Assembly: GCA_030632625.1 (NCBI GenBank)
Contig: DAOVUK010000069.1
Span: 1-10,196 of the forward strand
DNA: 10,196 nucleotides
Source: Gammaproteobacteria bacterium
GTDB lineage: Bacteria > Pseudomonadota > Gammaproteobacteria > GRL18
Direction of reading: 5' to 3'
In this document: piece by piece, positions 1 to 6,849 of the stretch
Layout: each line of letters opens with the position of its first letter
How positions within the stretch are numbered: position 1 is the stretch's first letter
Made by a program: the position numbers and the translations under genes
The notes under the pieces: generated by a model
What the model saw: the letters and a program-made list of their open reading frames with translations, nothing else
The model's database searches: none
Told to the model about the DNA's origin: nothing

Positions 1-56
1 AGCGCCAACCTACACTCTGAAAGAAGTCAAAATATTTTGGCAAGTCATGAAGATTC
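1..56. repeat. 56-bp direct repeat, copy 1
   Basis: Bases 1-56 are identical to 228-283, with an offset of 227 bp. The first 13 bases match the outer end of the right arm of the 154-240 hairpin. Copy 1 starts at the window edge, so it may continue to the left into a second copy of that hairpin. Identity stops exactly at base 57, where the 30-bp palindrome begins. Confidence 0.95.
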
Positions 57-86
57 AGTAGAGACGTTGCATGCAACGTCTCTACT
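57..86. repeat. Perfect 30-bp palindrome (dispersed-repeat type)
   Basis: The two 15-base halves (57-71 and 72-86) are exact reverse complements with no spacer. The core reads GTAGAGACGTTGCA followed by its complement. Bases 56 and 87 do not pair, so the symmetry ends there. From memory, this core is a very common interspersed palindrome in cyanobacteria and some other bacteria; that recollection was not checked. It abuts the end of direct-repeat copy 1 and is absent after copy 2. Its function is unknown; it could form a cruciform in DNA or a hairpin in RNA. Confidence 0.9.
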
Positions 87-153
87 CTCTACGTATTCCC
101 TATTACTTTGATAGGCATTAAGCACATTGATTTTGACGATTTGACTATTAAGC

Positions 154-240
154 GTAGGTTGGCGCTGAGCTTGCGAAGCCCAACAGATGAGTCTGATTAG
201 CTGATTATTGTTGGGCTTCGCGAGCTCAGCGCCAACCTAC
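154..240. repeat. Long inverted repeat, 32-bp arms with 23-nt loop
   Basis: The left arm (154-185) and right arm (209-240) are reverse complements except for one mismatch at about 172/222. The spacer is 186-208. The arm begins GTAGGTTGGCGCTGAGC and ends GCCCAACA, resembling a family of GTAGGTTGG...CCAACA palindromic elements seen in many copies in some proteobacteria and cyanobacteria (recollection, not a search). It lies about 107 bp past the gspK stop, so a transcript running out of the operon would fold here. It lacks the U-run of a standard intrinsic terminator. A non-autonomous mobile (REP or MITE-like) origin is possible. Confidence 0.88.
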
Positions 241-283
241 ACTCTGAAAGAAGTCAAAATATTTTGGCAAGTCATGAAGATTC
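228..283. repeat. 56-bp direct repeat, copy 2
   Basis: This copy is identical to 1-56. Its first 13 bases (228-240) are the outer part of the right arm of the long hairpin, and the remaining 43 bases are unique-looking flanking sequence. The duplication therefore includes part of the hairpin plus its neighbour, which fits a segmental or tandem duplication, or insertion into a copied flank, better than a simple target-site duplication. Confidence 0.95.
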
Positions 284-346
284 TATGCATCTCTCATGAG
301 CCTGCTTTTGCTGGGCATTTGTAACAGGTTAACTATTTTTCCAGGT
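284..346. other. Short spacer after gspK, no gene seen
   Basis: This stretch joins the gspK stop codon to the repeat cluster. I see no convincing reading frame, no RNA gene, and no GC-rich stem followed by a U-run on the minus strand, so the operon end is not marked by a recognisable intrinsic terminator. Together with 87-153, it is the only part of the 346-bp downstream region not covered by the repeats. Confidence 0.5.
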
Positions 347-1345
347 TTAATGCTCTATGATCACTTTTGCATAGGGGGTCACGCGTAAAATCAGTGGTTT
401 TTGTGAGGCATTAGCTACTCTGATTTCTTCTTTGTAAGCATAAATTGTCTGGAGTTTTTTATCTTTTTCTTCAATGCTTTCCGGGTAAACCACAATGGCA
501 TAATAACTGGATTTTTTAAAGGTTAACCAGCCTGTTAATTTACTCGCAGCAACAGGTGAAAGGTGAACGTTGACATCAGCCATGCTTTCAAATGGATTGG
601 TTTTACGCGCCTTGATGAGCTTATCAGCCAGCTTCTCATCCATGCCTGGAAGCATGAGAAGCGTTTCCCGGCTGGCCATATCAGGGTTCACCGCAGCATT
701 CATATTGCCCCAGAGGGTAAAGACTGAGCTGATATCAATGTCAGCAAACACCTCGTTAAAACCTTTGATCCAGCGGATTTCATCCACCGAGACAAACGCT
801 CCATTGCGGGGTTCATAAGCCAGATGTTGTTTTTTATAATAGGCATCTTCGGCACCATTGAGGCGTTTCAGTCTATCGACATCTGTCCAGTCAAACCAGG
901 CATCCACCAGTTCAGGTATTTGTTTATTGCCTGTACCCAGCTGCTGTTCAAGCAGTTGGGTCAGTTTAGCTTGATCCAGTCGGGCGATATTGATTTTTCC
1001 CGACTGGTTATAGATACGTACCTTAATACCTGCTGGCGCTTTATAACTTAAAGCAAGCGGTCGGCCGTCAAAACGATTTTCTTCATCTGCTCTATTATAT
1101 AAGCTGGTCCTGTCAACATTGATTTTCGGCATTTTATCAAGAACCAGTTCCATATGCGCCTTATTCACTGCGTCCAGTATCGCACTCCAGTCCTGCAGTG
1201 CTTCCTGATGATGGATAACGGTCATCGCAGACAGACGAATATTGGTGGCAATGGCCGTCACCAGAATCAGACCCAGCATAATCATCCATAGCACCATAAT
1301 AAGAATGGCACCCTGCATTTTTTTATTTATGCGCTTATTTAGCAT
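347..1345 (-). CDS. gspK: Type II secretion minor pseudopilin GspK
   Basis: GspK is the large minor pseudopilin that, with GspI and GspJ, caps the pseudopilus and starts its assembly in the inner membrane. The 332-residue length is normal for the family. A 12-residue basic leader ends in KKMQG, with cleavage expected before AILIMVLW, followed by a membrane helix. Mature position 5 is Met rather than Glu, as is usual for GspK. Further family marks are the acidic stretch DWTDVD and NGAEDAYY (residues 152-170), which matches the calcium-binding region, SVDEIRWIKGF (186-196), and NPDMASRETLLMLPGM (220-235) leading into a helix-hairpin-helix-like segment. I chose the ATG at 1345, which overlaps the end of gspJ by 11 bp. 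A GTG at 1390 would add 15 residues and an implausibly long leader. It is the last gene of the operon. Confidence 0.93.
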   Translation of the reverse strand: MLNKRINKKMQGAILIMVLWMIMLGLILVTAIATNIRLSAMTVIHHQEALQDWSAILDAVNKAHMELVLDKMPKINVDRTSLYNRADEENRFDGRPLALSYKAPAGIKVRIYNQSGKINIARLDQAKLTQLLEQQLGTGNKQIPELVDAWFDWTDVDRLKRLNGAEDAYYKKQHLAYEPRNGAFVSVDEIRWIKGFNEVFADIDISSVFTLWGNMNAAVNPDMASRETLLMLPGMDEKLADKLIKARKTNPFESMADVNVHLSPVAASKLTGWLTFKKSSYYAIVVYPESIEEKDKKLQTIYAYKEEIRVANASQKPLILRVTPYAKVIIEH

Positions 1346-2000
1346 TGGCAAGGCTACGAATAAAGCTGAAAACTGAAAAGTCCATATCACTCTCAGAACT
1401 ATTCTCCAGCGCTTTGAATTGGATTCTCACACCTAGTGGGAACTCATTTTTGTCTTTTCCCGACCAGCTGCTGTACCACTGTTTTTTCTGGTTTATGCTG
1501 GCAGCCAGATAGTGCAATGAAACCTTATAGTCTTTAAAATAAACCAGCGGCTGCTGATTTTCAGTTTGGTTTTTTTCCAGCTGGTTTTGCAGATTGCCCG
1601 GATATGCCGGCAGTGCCTTTAATTTAAATCCCCTGCCTTCACCAGCATCCAGATGCCAGAAGGTCAGGCCGCTGTCACGACCGGGCGAAACAGTAGAAAT
1701 CCAGTTCAGTTCTGTCTTAGTGCCTTCAAAAAATAATTCTTCTCTGGCCAGACTGTGTTCTTTGGAGCGATAGGCGAAGGTACCGAGGATGGCTTTCTCC
1801 AACTGCAGTAATATGAGTGACTCATCAATTTTTTGATCCAGCCCTTCCCCCTGTTTTTCAAAATCACGGGAGATTTGTCTTAGACCAGCAACCAGAACAG
1901 TCATCAGTACAGCACTGAGGCTGATAGCAATCAGCAGCTCCAGCAAAGTAAAACCTTTTGCCTGTGGTATAAACGATGAAGAATGATGATTTTTGCCCAT
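1335..2000 (-). CDS. gspJ: Type II secretion minor pseudopilin GspJ
   Basis: GspJ is a minor pseudopilin of the tip complex with GspI and GspK. The protein is 221 residues from the ATG at 2000. It has a 16-residue leader ending QAKG, then the prepilin motif FTLLELLIAISL with Glu at mature position 5, a single membrane helix, and a C-terminal domain with the expected late Gly-rich and aromatic stretches (TFWHLDAGEGRGFKLKAL, then WYSSWSGKDKNEFPLGVRI). The start is uncertain: a GTG at 2057 would overlap gspI by 35 bp and give a 35-residue leader, which is too long for the family. The ATG leaves a 22-nt gap after gspI with only a weak AGG about 12 nt upstream. The C-terminal end overlaps the gspK start. 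Confidence 0.92.
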   Translation of the reverse strand: MGKNHHSSSFIPQAKGFTLLELLIAISLSAVLMTVLVAGLRQISRDFEKQGEGLDQKIDESLILLQLEKAILGTFAYRSKEHSLAREELFFEGTKTELNWISTVSPGRDSGLTFWHLDAGEGRGFKLKALPAYPGNLQNQLEKNQTENQQPLVYFKDYKVSLHYLAASINQKKQWYSSWSGKDKNEFPLGVRIQFKALENSSESDMDFSVFSFIRSLANAK

Positions 2001-2022
2001 AATCAATATCTGCCTGCAGCTG

Positions 2023-2418
2023 CTACCGGGATACCTTGCTTTCTTTAAACCGGACACTAGTGAGAATCACTTCATTTTTTTGATTCACTATAGTAAAGGA
2101 TTCAAGAGAAAAATTTAAAGGCTGACTCTGGGTCTCGGGCTTTTTCAGTGCTGAAGTATTGTCAACAGAATAGTCTGAATCCTGAGACAATTCATCCATA
2201 TAGGAATCCAGCTGACGGCTGCTTAGCCAGGCCGCATTAAAATAGGCTCGTTGATTAATATTTTTTTGCAGATTCATTTGTGCTTTGAAACTCAGGCGCT
2301 TACTCTGGCTTTGTAAAGCAAACAGATTACCCAGTACCAGCGCAGTCAGAGTAATAGCAATCAAAACTTCAAGTAATGTGAAACCCTGTTGTTTACCTGT
2401 CCTAGCTGTCTGGATCAT
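2023..2418 (-). CDS. gspI: Type II secretion minor pseudopilin GspI
   Basis: GspI is a minor pseudopilin that nucleates the tip complex with GspJ and GspK. The 131-residue length fits the family. The leader MIQTARTGKQQG is followed by the processing motif FTLLEVLIAITLTALVLG, with Glu at mature position 5 and a hydrophobic helix. The soluble part is short, and a late segment (QKNEVILTSVRF) resembles the C-terminal strands of GspI. The ATG at 2418 lies 17 bp inside gspH, so the two are probably translationally coupled; no strong ribosome-binding site is visible. The identification rests on the prepilin motif, size and place between gspH and gspJ, because the soluble domain diverges widely in this family. 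Confidence 0.88.
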   Translation of the reverse strand: MIQTARTGKQQGFTLLEVLIAITLTALVLGNLFALQSQSKRLSFKAQMNLQKNINQRAYFNAAWLSSRQLDSYMDELSQDSDYSVDNTSALKKPETQSQPLNFSLESFTIVNQKNEVILTSVRFKESKVSR

Positions 2419-2884
2419 CGCTTGTTTCTTCTATGGTTACTTTACCAGTGATACCGTCAATGATCAGCCGGGCAATATAACGCCCATGCTGTAGTCTGAT
2501 AGTTCCTCCGGTGGCACCGCCCTGAGGAAAATATTTAATGCTGAACACTTTATTGAGGCGTTTTTTTGTACCTGCCTGCCACTGAATATCTGCACCCTGA
2601 CTGATCCAGTCCCCCTTTTTCAGTTTTTTGGCACTATTTTTGGCACTATTATGATTTAAATTATTTTCGGCAAAAGGAAACAGAGTCATCTCAAAAGGTC
2701 GATTCAAAACCACTGCACTGCGACGATTATAATTCATAGCCGTTGTCAGCGTGCGTAACTGGGCACGATATAATTTGCCGTCATTGCTGCCGATACGGGG
2801 AATAATCACCGCGCTGGCAATAGCGATGATAGCCATAACAATCATCAGCTCCATCAGAGTAAAGCCATTTGCATGCTTCAGCAT
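2402..2884 (-). CDS. gspH: Type II secretion minor pseudopilin GspH
   Basis: GspH is a minor pseudopilin placed between the GspG shaft and the IJK tip. The protein is 160 residues. The leader MLKHANG precedes FTLMELMIVMAIIAIASAV, with Glu at mature position 5. The soluble domain has the usual early block (LRTLTTAMNYNRRSAVVLNR), and a C-terminal block with FSIKYFPQGGATGGTIRL and then IIDGITGKVTI, typical of the GspH/FimT fold. The ATG at 2884 overlaps the gspG stop as TAATG. A TTG three codons upstream is possible but unnecessary. A perfect 12-bp tandem duplication (2627-2650) gives the repeat NSAKNSAK in a variable loop. Confidence 0.92.
   Translation of the reverse strand: MLKHANGFTLMELMIVMAIIAIASAVIIPRIGSNDGKLYRAQLRTLTTAMNYNRRSAVVLNRPFEMTLFPFAENNLNHNSAKNSAKKLKKGDWISQGADIQWQAGTKKRLNKVFSIKYFPQGGATGGTIRLQHGRYIARLIIDGITGKVTIEETSDDPDS
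2627..2650. repeat. 12-bp tandem duplication inside gspH
   Basis: The unit TTTGGCACTATT occurs twice back to back (2627-2638 and 2639-2650). It keeps the reading frame and encodes a doubled Asn-Ser-Ala-Lys in a hydrophilic loop of GspH. It probably arose by slippage. Confidence 0.9.
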
Positions 2885-3288
2885 TATTCCCAATTGGTGA
2901 TATCTTTGTTATCTTCCTCACCACCTTCCTGGTTATCGGCGGCCATAGAATACAGGTCATAATCTTTGTTATGCTGACCGGGCGAAACATATTGATAATC
3001 ACTTTCCCAGGGATCTTTGGGGATTTTTTTCATATAAGGACCATCCCAGGCTGACTTACCTGTTGAATCGACTATCAGCTCACTCAGTTCTTTAGGAAAC
3101 TTGCCCATATCCAGGCGGTAGGAATCCAGTGATGACTCTATATTTTTTATTTGTGTTGCTGTCACATCCCGTTTAGCACCACTTAACTTATTCCATAATG
3201 TCGGCCCCACCAGTCCGGCCAGCAAAGCCAGAATAGCCATAACGATAAGTAATTCAATCAAAGTAAAAGCATTTTGTCTGTTTATCAT
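2884..3288 (-). CDS. gspG: Type II secretion major pseudopilin GspG
   Basis: GspG is the main subunit of the pseudopilus, which is thought to push substrates through the secretin. The protein is 134 residues: leader MINRQNA, then FTLIELLIVMAILALLAGLV with Glu at mature position 5. The C-terminal region carries the GspG signature: DGPYMKKIPKDPW, a YQYVSPG turn, then DYDLYSMAADNQEGGEEDNKDITNW, whose loop matches the calcium site of known GspG proteins (listed in parts to show key residues D, S, D, D). The residue before the cleavage point is Ala, not the usual Gly. I chose the ATG at 3288, which forms TAATG with the gspD stop and has GGA seven bases upstream. An ATG at 3300 would add MEKI. Confidence 0.96.
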   Translation of the reverse strand: MINRQNAFTLIELLIVMAILALLAGLVGPTLWNKLSGAKRDVTATQIKNIESSLDSYRLDMGKFPKELSELIVDSTGKSAWDGPYMKKIPKDPWESDYQYVSPGQHNKDYDLYSMAADNQEGGEEDNKDITNWE

Positions 3289-5627
3289 TATTTTTTCCAT
3301 TCTTTAAGTTTATCGTCTTCTAATTGTTCATCAAGATATTTGGCTGCCGCAAAATAACGATTCTTAAAGGTATGATTAAAATCATCATAATTACCTTCTG
3401 CATTCACTATTTGAGTCGAAATGATCAATATAAGTTCCCGACGCTCGATCTGAGTTCCCTGTGTTTTAAATAAATTACCCATAATAGGTACATCTTTCAA
3501 CACCGGCACACCTGATTCACCATCCACTTCGACCGTTTCTATCAAACCACCTAAAATAATTGTTTCGCCATCTTTGACCACCACCGAGGTACTAATTTCC
3601 TGATTGGTAAAAGTTGGGTTCAGGCCGGCATCACCACTTTCTGTTTGCCCCTCAATGGCTGACAGTCCCTGTTTAATTGCCATACTCACAATACCATCTT
3701 CATTTATCTGCGGCGTGACCGTCAGTTCAATACCAGTTTTTCGATAGGCAATTTGCTGGGTAACATTGAATTCATCAGAATTGGTATTAGTCGTATTAGA
3801 TGTTTCAACCGGTACTTCCTTACCTACATTAATGACACCCTCCTGATTATTGGTAATTAATAACGAGGGTCTGGAAAGAATATTGACATCACTTTCTTTG
3901 GCCAGGGCATTTAATGTGACCCGCCAGTTACTGGTGATCCGATTAACAATCAGTCCCAGAGGATCACCACCTATTGAGTTTGTTGCCTGACCAAAATTAG
4001 TTTGAATAAGTGTGCCTGAGCTGCCGAAATAAGCCCAGTCAATACCAAAAGACTGTGAGTCGGACAGGGTAACCTGGGCAATAACCACATTGACAAGCAC
4101 TTCCAGAGGAATCACATCCAGTGTGCGGATGGTTTTCAGCAGATGTTTGTAATCTTTAGCTGTAGTACGAACCAGCAAAGCATTGCTGTCTTCATCGGCG
4201 ACAATGACCACTTTGATATTGGCAGAACCCGCCGTATCTGATGTGCTGCTCTTTGGCCTCTTTTTTTCAGCATCAGCAGCAGCAGGCCGGGTTCTCTCCG
4301 CAACAGATAATGACTCTCTACTGACAGTTCTAAACTCATTAGGATTATCCGGCTCTGGCTTTTTTACTTTCTCCTCGTTGCTATCATCCTGTTCAAAAAT
4401 AGCATTCAGCGTCGCCGCCAGTGAGGTCGCTTTCAAACTTTTACATTTATAAACAAAAATTTGCTCTTCCAGGGCCTCATCAGCACCCGCATCCAGGATA
4501 TCCACCCAGCGACTGACTTCATTAAAACCACGTCCGGGTGGTGCCACCACCAGCAAGGCATTAATCCGTTCCAGTCCCATCACCTGATAAGCCGGTGTTT
4601 CACCTTCAATCAATTTGAGAACATCATTCAGCTCCTGTGCAACTTTTAAAGCTTCCGCTTCTCTTATTTTATACAAACGAATACCACGATGTTTAAACGG
4701 ATCAGCATCAATCAGGGACAATAAACCATTAATACGCTTGAGTTGTTCAGGATTGTCAACTATCAATAAAGTATTTAAATTAGGCACCGGCACCATTCGA
4801 CCCTTGGCACTGGTAATTGGCTTTAGGACCGTTAATGCCGCATCAATGGAAATATGAGTTAAGGGTGTTACCTGCATCACCAGAGAAGCGTCTGTGGTAC
4901 CCAGAATGGAAGCAGTACCAATAGTCGAGGGTAAAAACTGTTGTGCCCGTTTAGCGTAAAAAACGCCATTACGTTTTTCCAGAACCACACCGGCCTCACT
5001 GAGCATGATTTGCAGTAATGGCCAGAGATCTTCCTGGGTCAGCGTTGAGTTAGGCGCGGTACGCATGGTGACAGTGCCGGTAATACTCGGGTCAATAATA
5101 ATAGCGATATCCAGGGAATCAGCAAATTCTTCAAGGATCTGGCGAATCTCTACCTGTTCATAATCCAGCTGCAGCGGTGTTAATTTTTTATCGGCTTGTC
5201 CGGCATTTGCAGCCAGCTGCAAATCAGGCTCTGCAGCCTGCTGATATTTTATTTGCGGCATAGAACCGTTACTGTTCAATTTCTGAGCCTGGGCTTTGAG
5301 ACGTTTTTTTGTGGCTGTAGACATCGGCGGCCGGGACTGACTGTAATCAGATGAAGACTTTTTAGCAGACTGAACCGGCTGCTGCGTCTGAGAGCTTGTG
5401 CTCTGCTCTATCGGCTGTTGAGCTGATTCCTTTGCTATTGAGTCAGCCAGCTTATCATTGCCTGTCTGAACGGAATCGCCCTGCTCAGAAACCGTTTGAC
5501 AGGCCGCTAAAAAAAGCGCAGCCAGCAATACAGTATATTTTTTATAGCGAGCTGAATACCTGATAGTTCGAATGTCAGTTTGTCTCGCTGAACGATTAAT
5601 ATTATTATTCTTTACCGTGTCAATCAC
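3288..5627 (-). CDS. gspD: Type II secretion outer-membrane secretin GspD, predicted lipoprotein
   Basis: GspD forms the outer-membrane channel through which folded proteins leave the cell. With a GTG start at 5627 it has 779 residues. A basic N-region leads to a hydrophobic stretch and a lipobox (LAAC, Cys at about 43), so it is probably lipidated. A Ser/Gln/Lys-rich linker follows, then N0 (about 153-228), N1 (about 248-306), N2 (about 313-382), N3 (about 387-505, holding a charged insert of about 55 residues near 415-468), and the secretin core (about 510-742) with the signature VPVLKDVPIMGNLF and ELILIISTQIV. The tail after the core is only about 37 residues. The GTG has AAGGA eight bases upstream, whereas the ATG at 5657 has no visible site and would place an odd MMWEC peptide before it. 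It sits between gspF and gspG, which is not the commonest place. Confidence 0.95.
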   Translation of the reverse strand: MIDTVKNNNINRSARQTDIRTIRYSARYKKYTVLLAALFLAACQTVSEQGDSVQTGNDKLADSIAKESAQQPIEQSTSSQTQQPVQSAKKSSSDYSQSRPPMSTATKKRLKAQAQKLNSNGSMPQIKYQQAAEPDLQLAANAGQADKKLTPLQLDYEQVEIRQILEEFADSLDIAIIIDPSITGTVTMRTAPNSTLTQEDLWPLLQIMLSEAGVVLEKRNGVFYAKRAQQFLPSTIGTASILGTTDASLVMQVTPLTHISIDAALTVLKPITSAKGRMVPVPNLNTLLIVDNPEQLKRINGLLSLIDADPFKHRGIRLYKIREAEALKVAQELNDVLKLIEGETPAYQVMGLERINALLVVAPPGRGFNEVSRWVDILDAGADEALEEQIFVYKCKSLKATSLAATLNAIFEQDDSNEEKVKKPEPDNPNEFRTVSRESLSVAERTRPAAADAEKKRPKSSTSDTAGSANIKVVIVADEDSNALLVRTTAKDYKHLLKTIRTLDVIPLEVLVNVVIAQVTLSDSQSFGIDWAYFGSSGTLIQTNFGQATNSIGGDPLGLIVNRITSNWRVTLNALAKESDVNILSRPSLLITNNQEGVINVGKEVPVETSNTTNTNSDEFNVTQQIAYRKTGIELTVTPQINEDGIVSMAIKQGLSAIEGQTESGDAGLNPTFTNQEISTSVVVKDGETIILGGLIETVEVDGESGVPVLKDVPIMGNLFKTQGTQIERRELILIISTQIVNAEGNYDDFNHTFKNRYFAAAKYLDEQLEDDKLKEWKK

Positions 5628-5635
5628 TCTTTTTT

Positions 5636-5640
5636 TCCTT
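5636..5640 (-). promoter_or_regulatory. Ribosome-binding site favouring the gspD GTG start
   Basis: On the minus strand AAGGA sits eight bases before the GTG at 5627 and lies next to the gspF TAG stop (5641-5643). The in-frame ATGs at 5657 and 5654 have no comparable site, so this decides the start choice. Confidence 0.6.
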
Positions 5641-6849
5641 CTACATTCCCACATCATTGATACTGAATACAGCCAATAACATAGTAATCACAATTCCGCC
5701 AACCATAATCCCCAGAAACAGGATTAACAAGGGTTCCAGTAACACAACTAATTTTTCAATCAGGTTCTTCACATAGCCGTCAAAAGTCTCTGCTAACTGA
5801 TTCAGAATACTGGCTGTTCGGCCTGATTCTTCACCCACACTAATTAGTTTATATAATAGTACAGGAAATGTCTTTCTGTTATCCAGCGCCTGTCCCAAAG
5901 CAACACCTGACTGAACGTCCACTTCCACTTTAGTTAACTCATCAACCAGCCGGGTGTTTTGAACCACCCCGCGTGTTATCTGCAGCGCACGCAGCAAAGG
6001 AATTCCTGCCGACAGCAATGAACCCAGAGTCCGGGCAAAGTTTGCCGTATCTTTATACAGCAGTAATTTACCCAAAATGGGTAGTTTTAACAAAAAACTA
6101 TCACGATGCTGTTTCTTTTCTTTGCTGTTACCCCATCTTTTCCAGAAGAAATAAAGGCCAAAAGGTATCAGGAGCAAGGTCCATCCCCAGGACTGCATCC
6201 ATTCACTCAATGCCAGTAAAAAAGCGGCTGAAGGCGGAATGCGAGTCCCCGCGTCTTCAAACAATGTCGCAAACTGGGGTACCACAAAAGTCAGCATAAT
6301 GATCACTGACACAATGCCCACAACAAATAGCACTGCCGGATAAACCATTGCTCCAATAATGTGACGTCGGGTTTCTTCAGCATCAACCATAAAACGTTCC
6401 AGCGACGGCAACAGCTGATTGAGGATCCCGGCTTCCTCCCCCGCTCTGATAATACTGACATACATGGTTGAAAATACATTTTTTCTGGCATCCATTGCCT
6501 GAGCCAGTGTTTTACCTTCTTTTACATCGCGGCGAATGGCTTCGATGAGCTGCCTGGTTGAAGCAGATTCCGAGATCCCCTCCAGCAGCAGCAATGCCCT
6601 GTCAATAGGCATCCGGGCATCCATCAGAGTTGTCAGCCCCTGGGTGAAATCAATCAGCTCAGAGTTTGATATGCCCTTTCTCTGAGTCTTTTGTCCAGAC
6701 TGACGGACAGATAAGACAATTTTAATGGGCAGCAGTTTTTTACCTTTAAGGACATTAACAACCTCCTGCTCACTTTCAGCGCTGAGCTGTCCTTTTTCCA
6801 GTACACCCTGGTTATTATAAGCCTGATAGTCATAATAATTAAGACTCAT
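5641..6849 (-). CDS. gspF: Type II secretion inner-membrane platform protein GspF
   Basis: GspF is the polytopic core of the inner-membrane assembly platform and contacts the GspE ATPase and the pseudopilins. The 402-residue length is typical. It shows the two-fold T2SSF repeat: the first unit (about 65-190) has FTQGLTTLMDARMPIDRAL and IIRAGEEAGIL; the second (about 268-395) has FARTLGSLLSAGIPLLRAL and LISVGEESGRT. Three membrane segments are visible at about 166-192, 222-237 and 367-395. The N-terminal domain begins YYDYQAYNNQG, as in the family. The ATG overlaps the gspE stop as ATGA, so translation is probably coupled. Type IV pilus PilC is homologous, but the GspG-K neighbours make T2SS the better call. 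Confidence 0.96.
   Translation of the reverse strand: MSLNYYDYQAYNNQGVLEKGQLSAESEQEVVNVLKGKKLLPIKIVLSVRQSGQKTQRKGISNSELIDFTQGLTTLMDARMPIDRALLLLEGISESASTRQLIEAIRRDVKEGKTLAQAMDARKNVFSTMYVSIIRAGEEAGILNQLLPSLERFMVDAEETRRHIIGAMVYPAVLFVVGIVSVIIMLTFVVPQFATLFEDAGTRIPPSAAFLLALSEWMQSWGWTLLLIPFGLYFFWKRWGNSKEKKQHRDSFLLKLPILGKLLLYKDTANFARTLGSLLSAGIPLLRALQITRGVVQNTRLVDELTKVEVDVQSGVALGQALDNRKTFPVLLYKLISVGEESGRTASILNQLAETFDGYVKNLIEKLVVLLEPLLILFLGIMVGGIVITMLLAVFSINDVGM

Noticed and set aside
154..240. Standard rho-independent terminator for the operon
   Set aside because: The stem is strong but no U-run follows on the minus strand, the arms are far longer than usual, and the sequence looks like a dispersed repeat.
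1..283. CRISPR array
   Set aside because: There are only two direct copies, 227 bp apart, with unequal content between them and no cas genes; the palindromes explain the repetition.
1346..1390. Upstream GTG start for gspK
   Set aside because: It would add 15 hydrophobic residues before the basic leader, disrupting the prepilin signal, and would overlap gspJ by 56 bp; the ATG at 1345 fits the family.
2001..2057. Upstream GTG start for gspJ
   Set aside because: It gives a 35-residue leader, about twice the family's usual upper length, and overlaps gspI; the ATG at 2000 is preferred, though with some doubt because its ribosome-binding site is weak.
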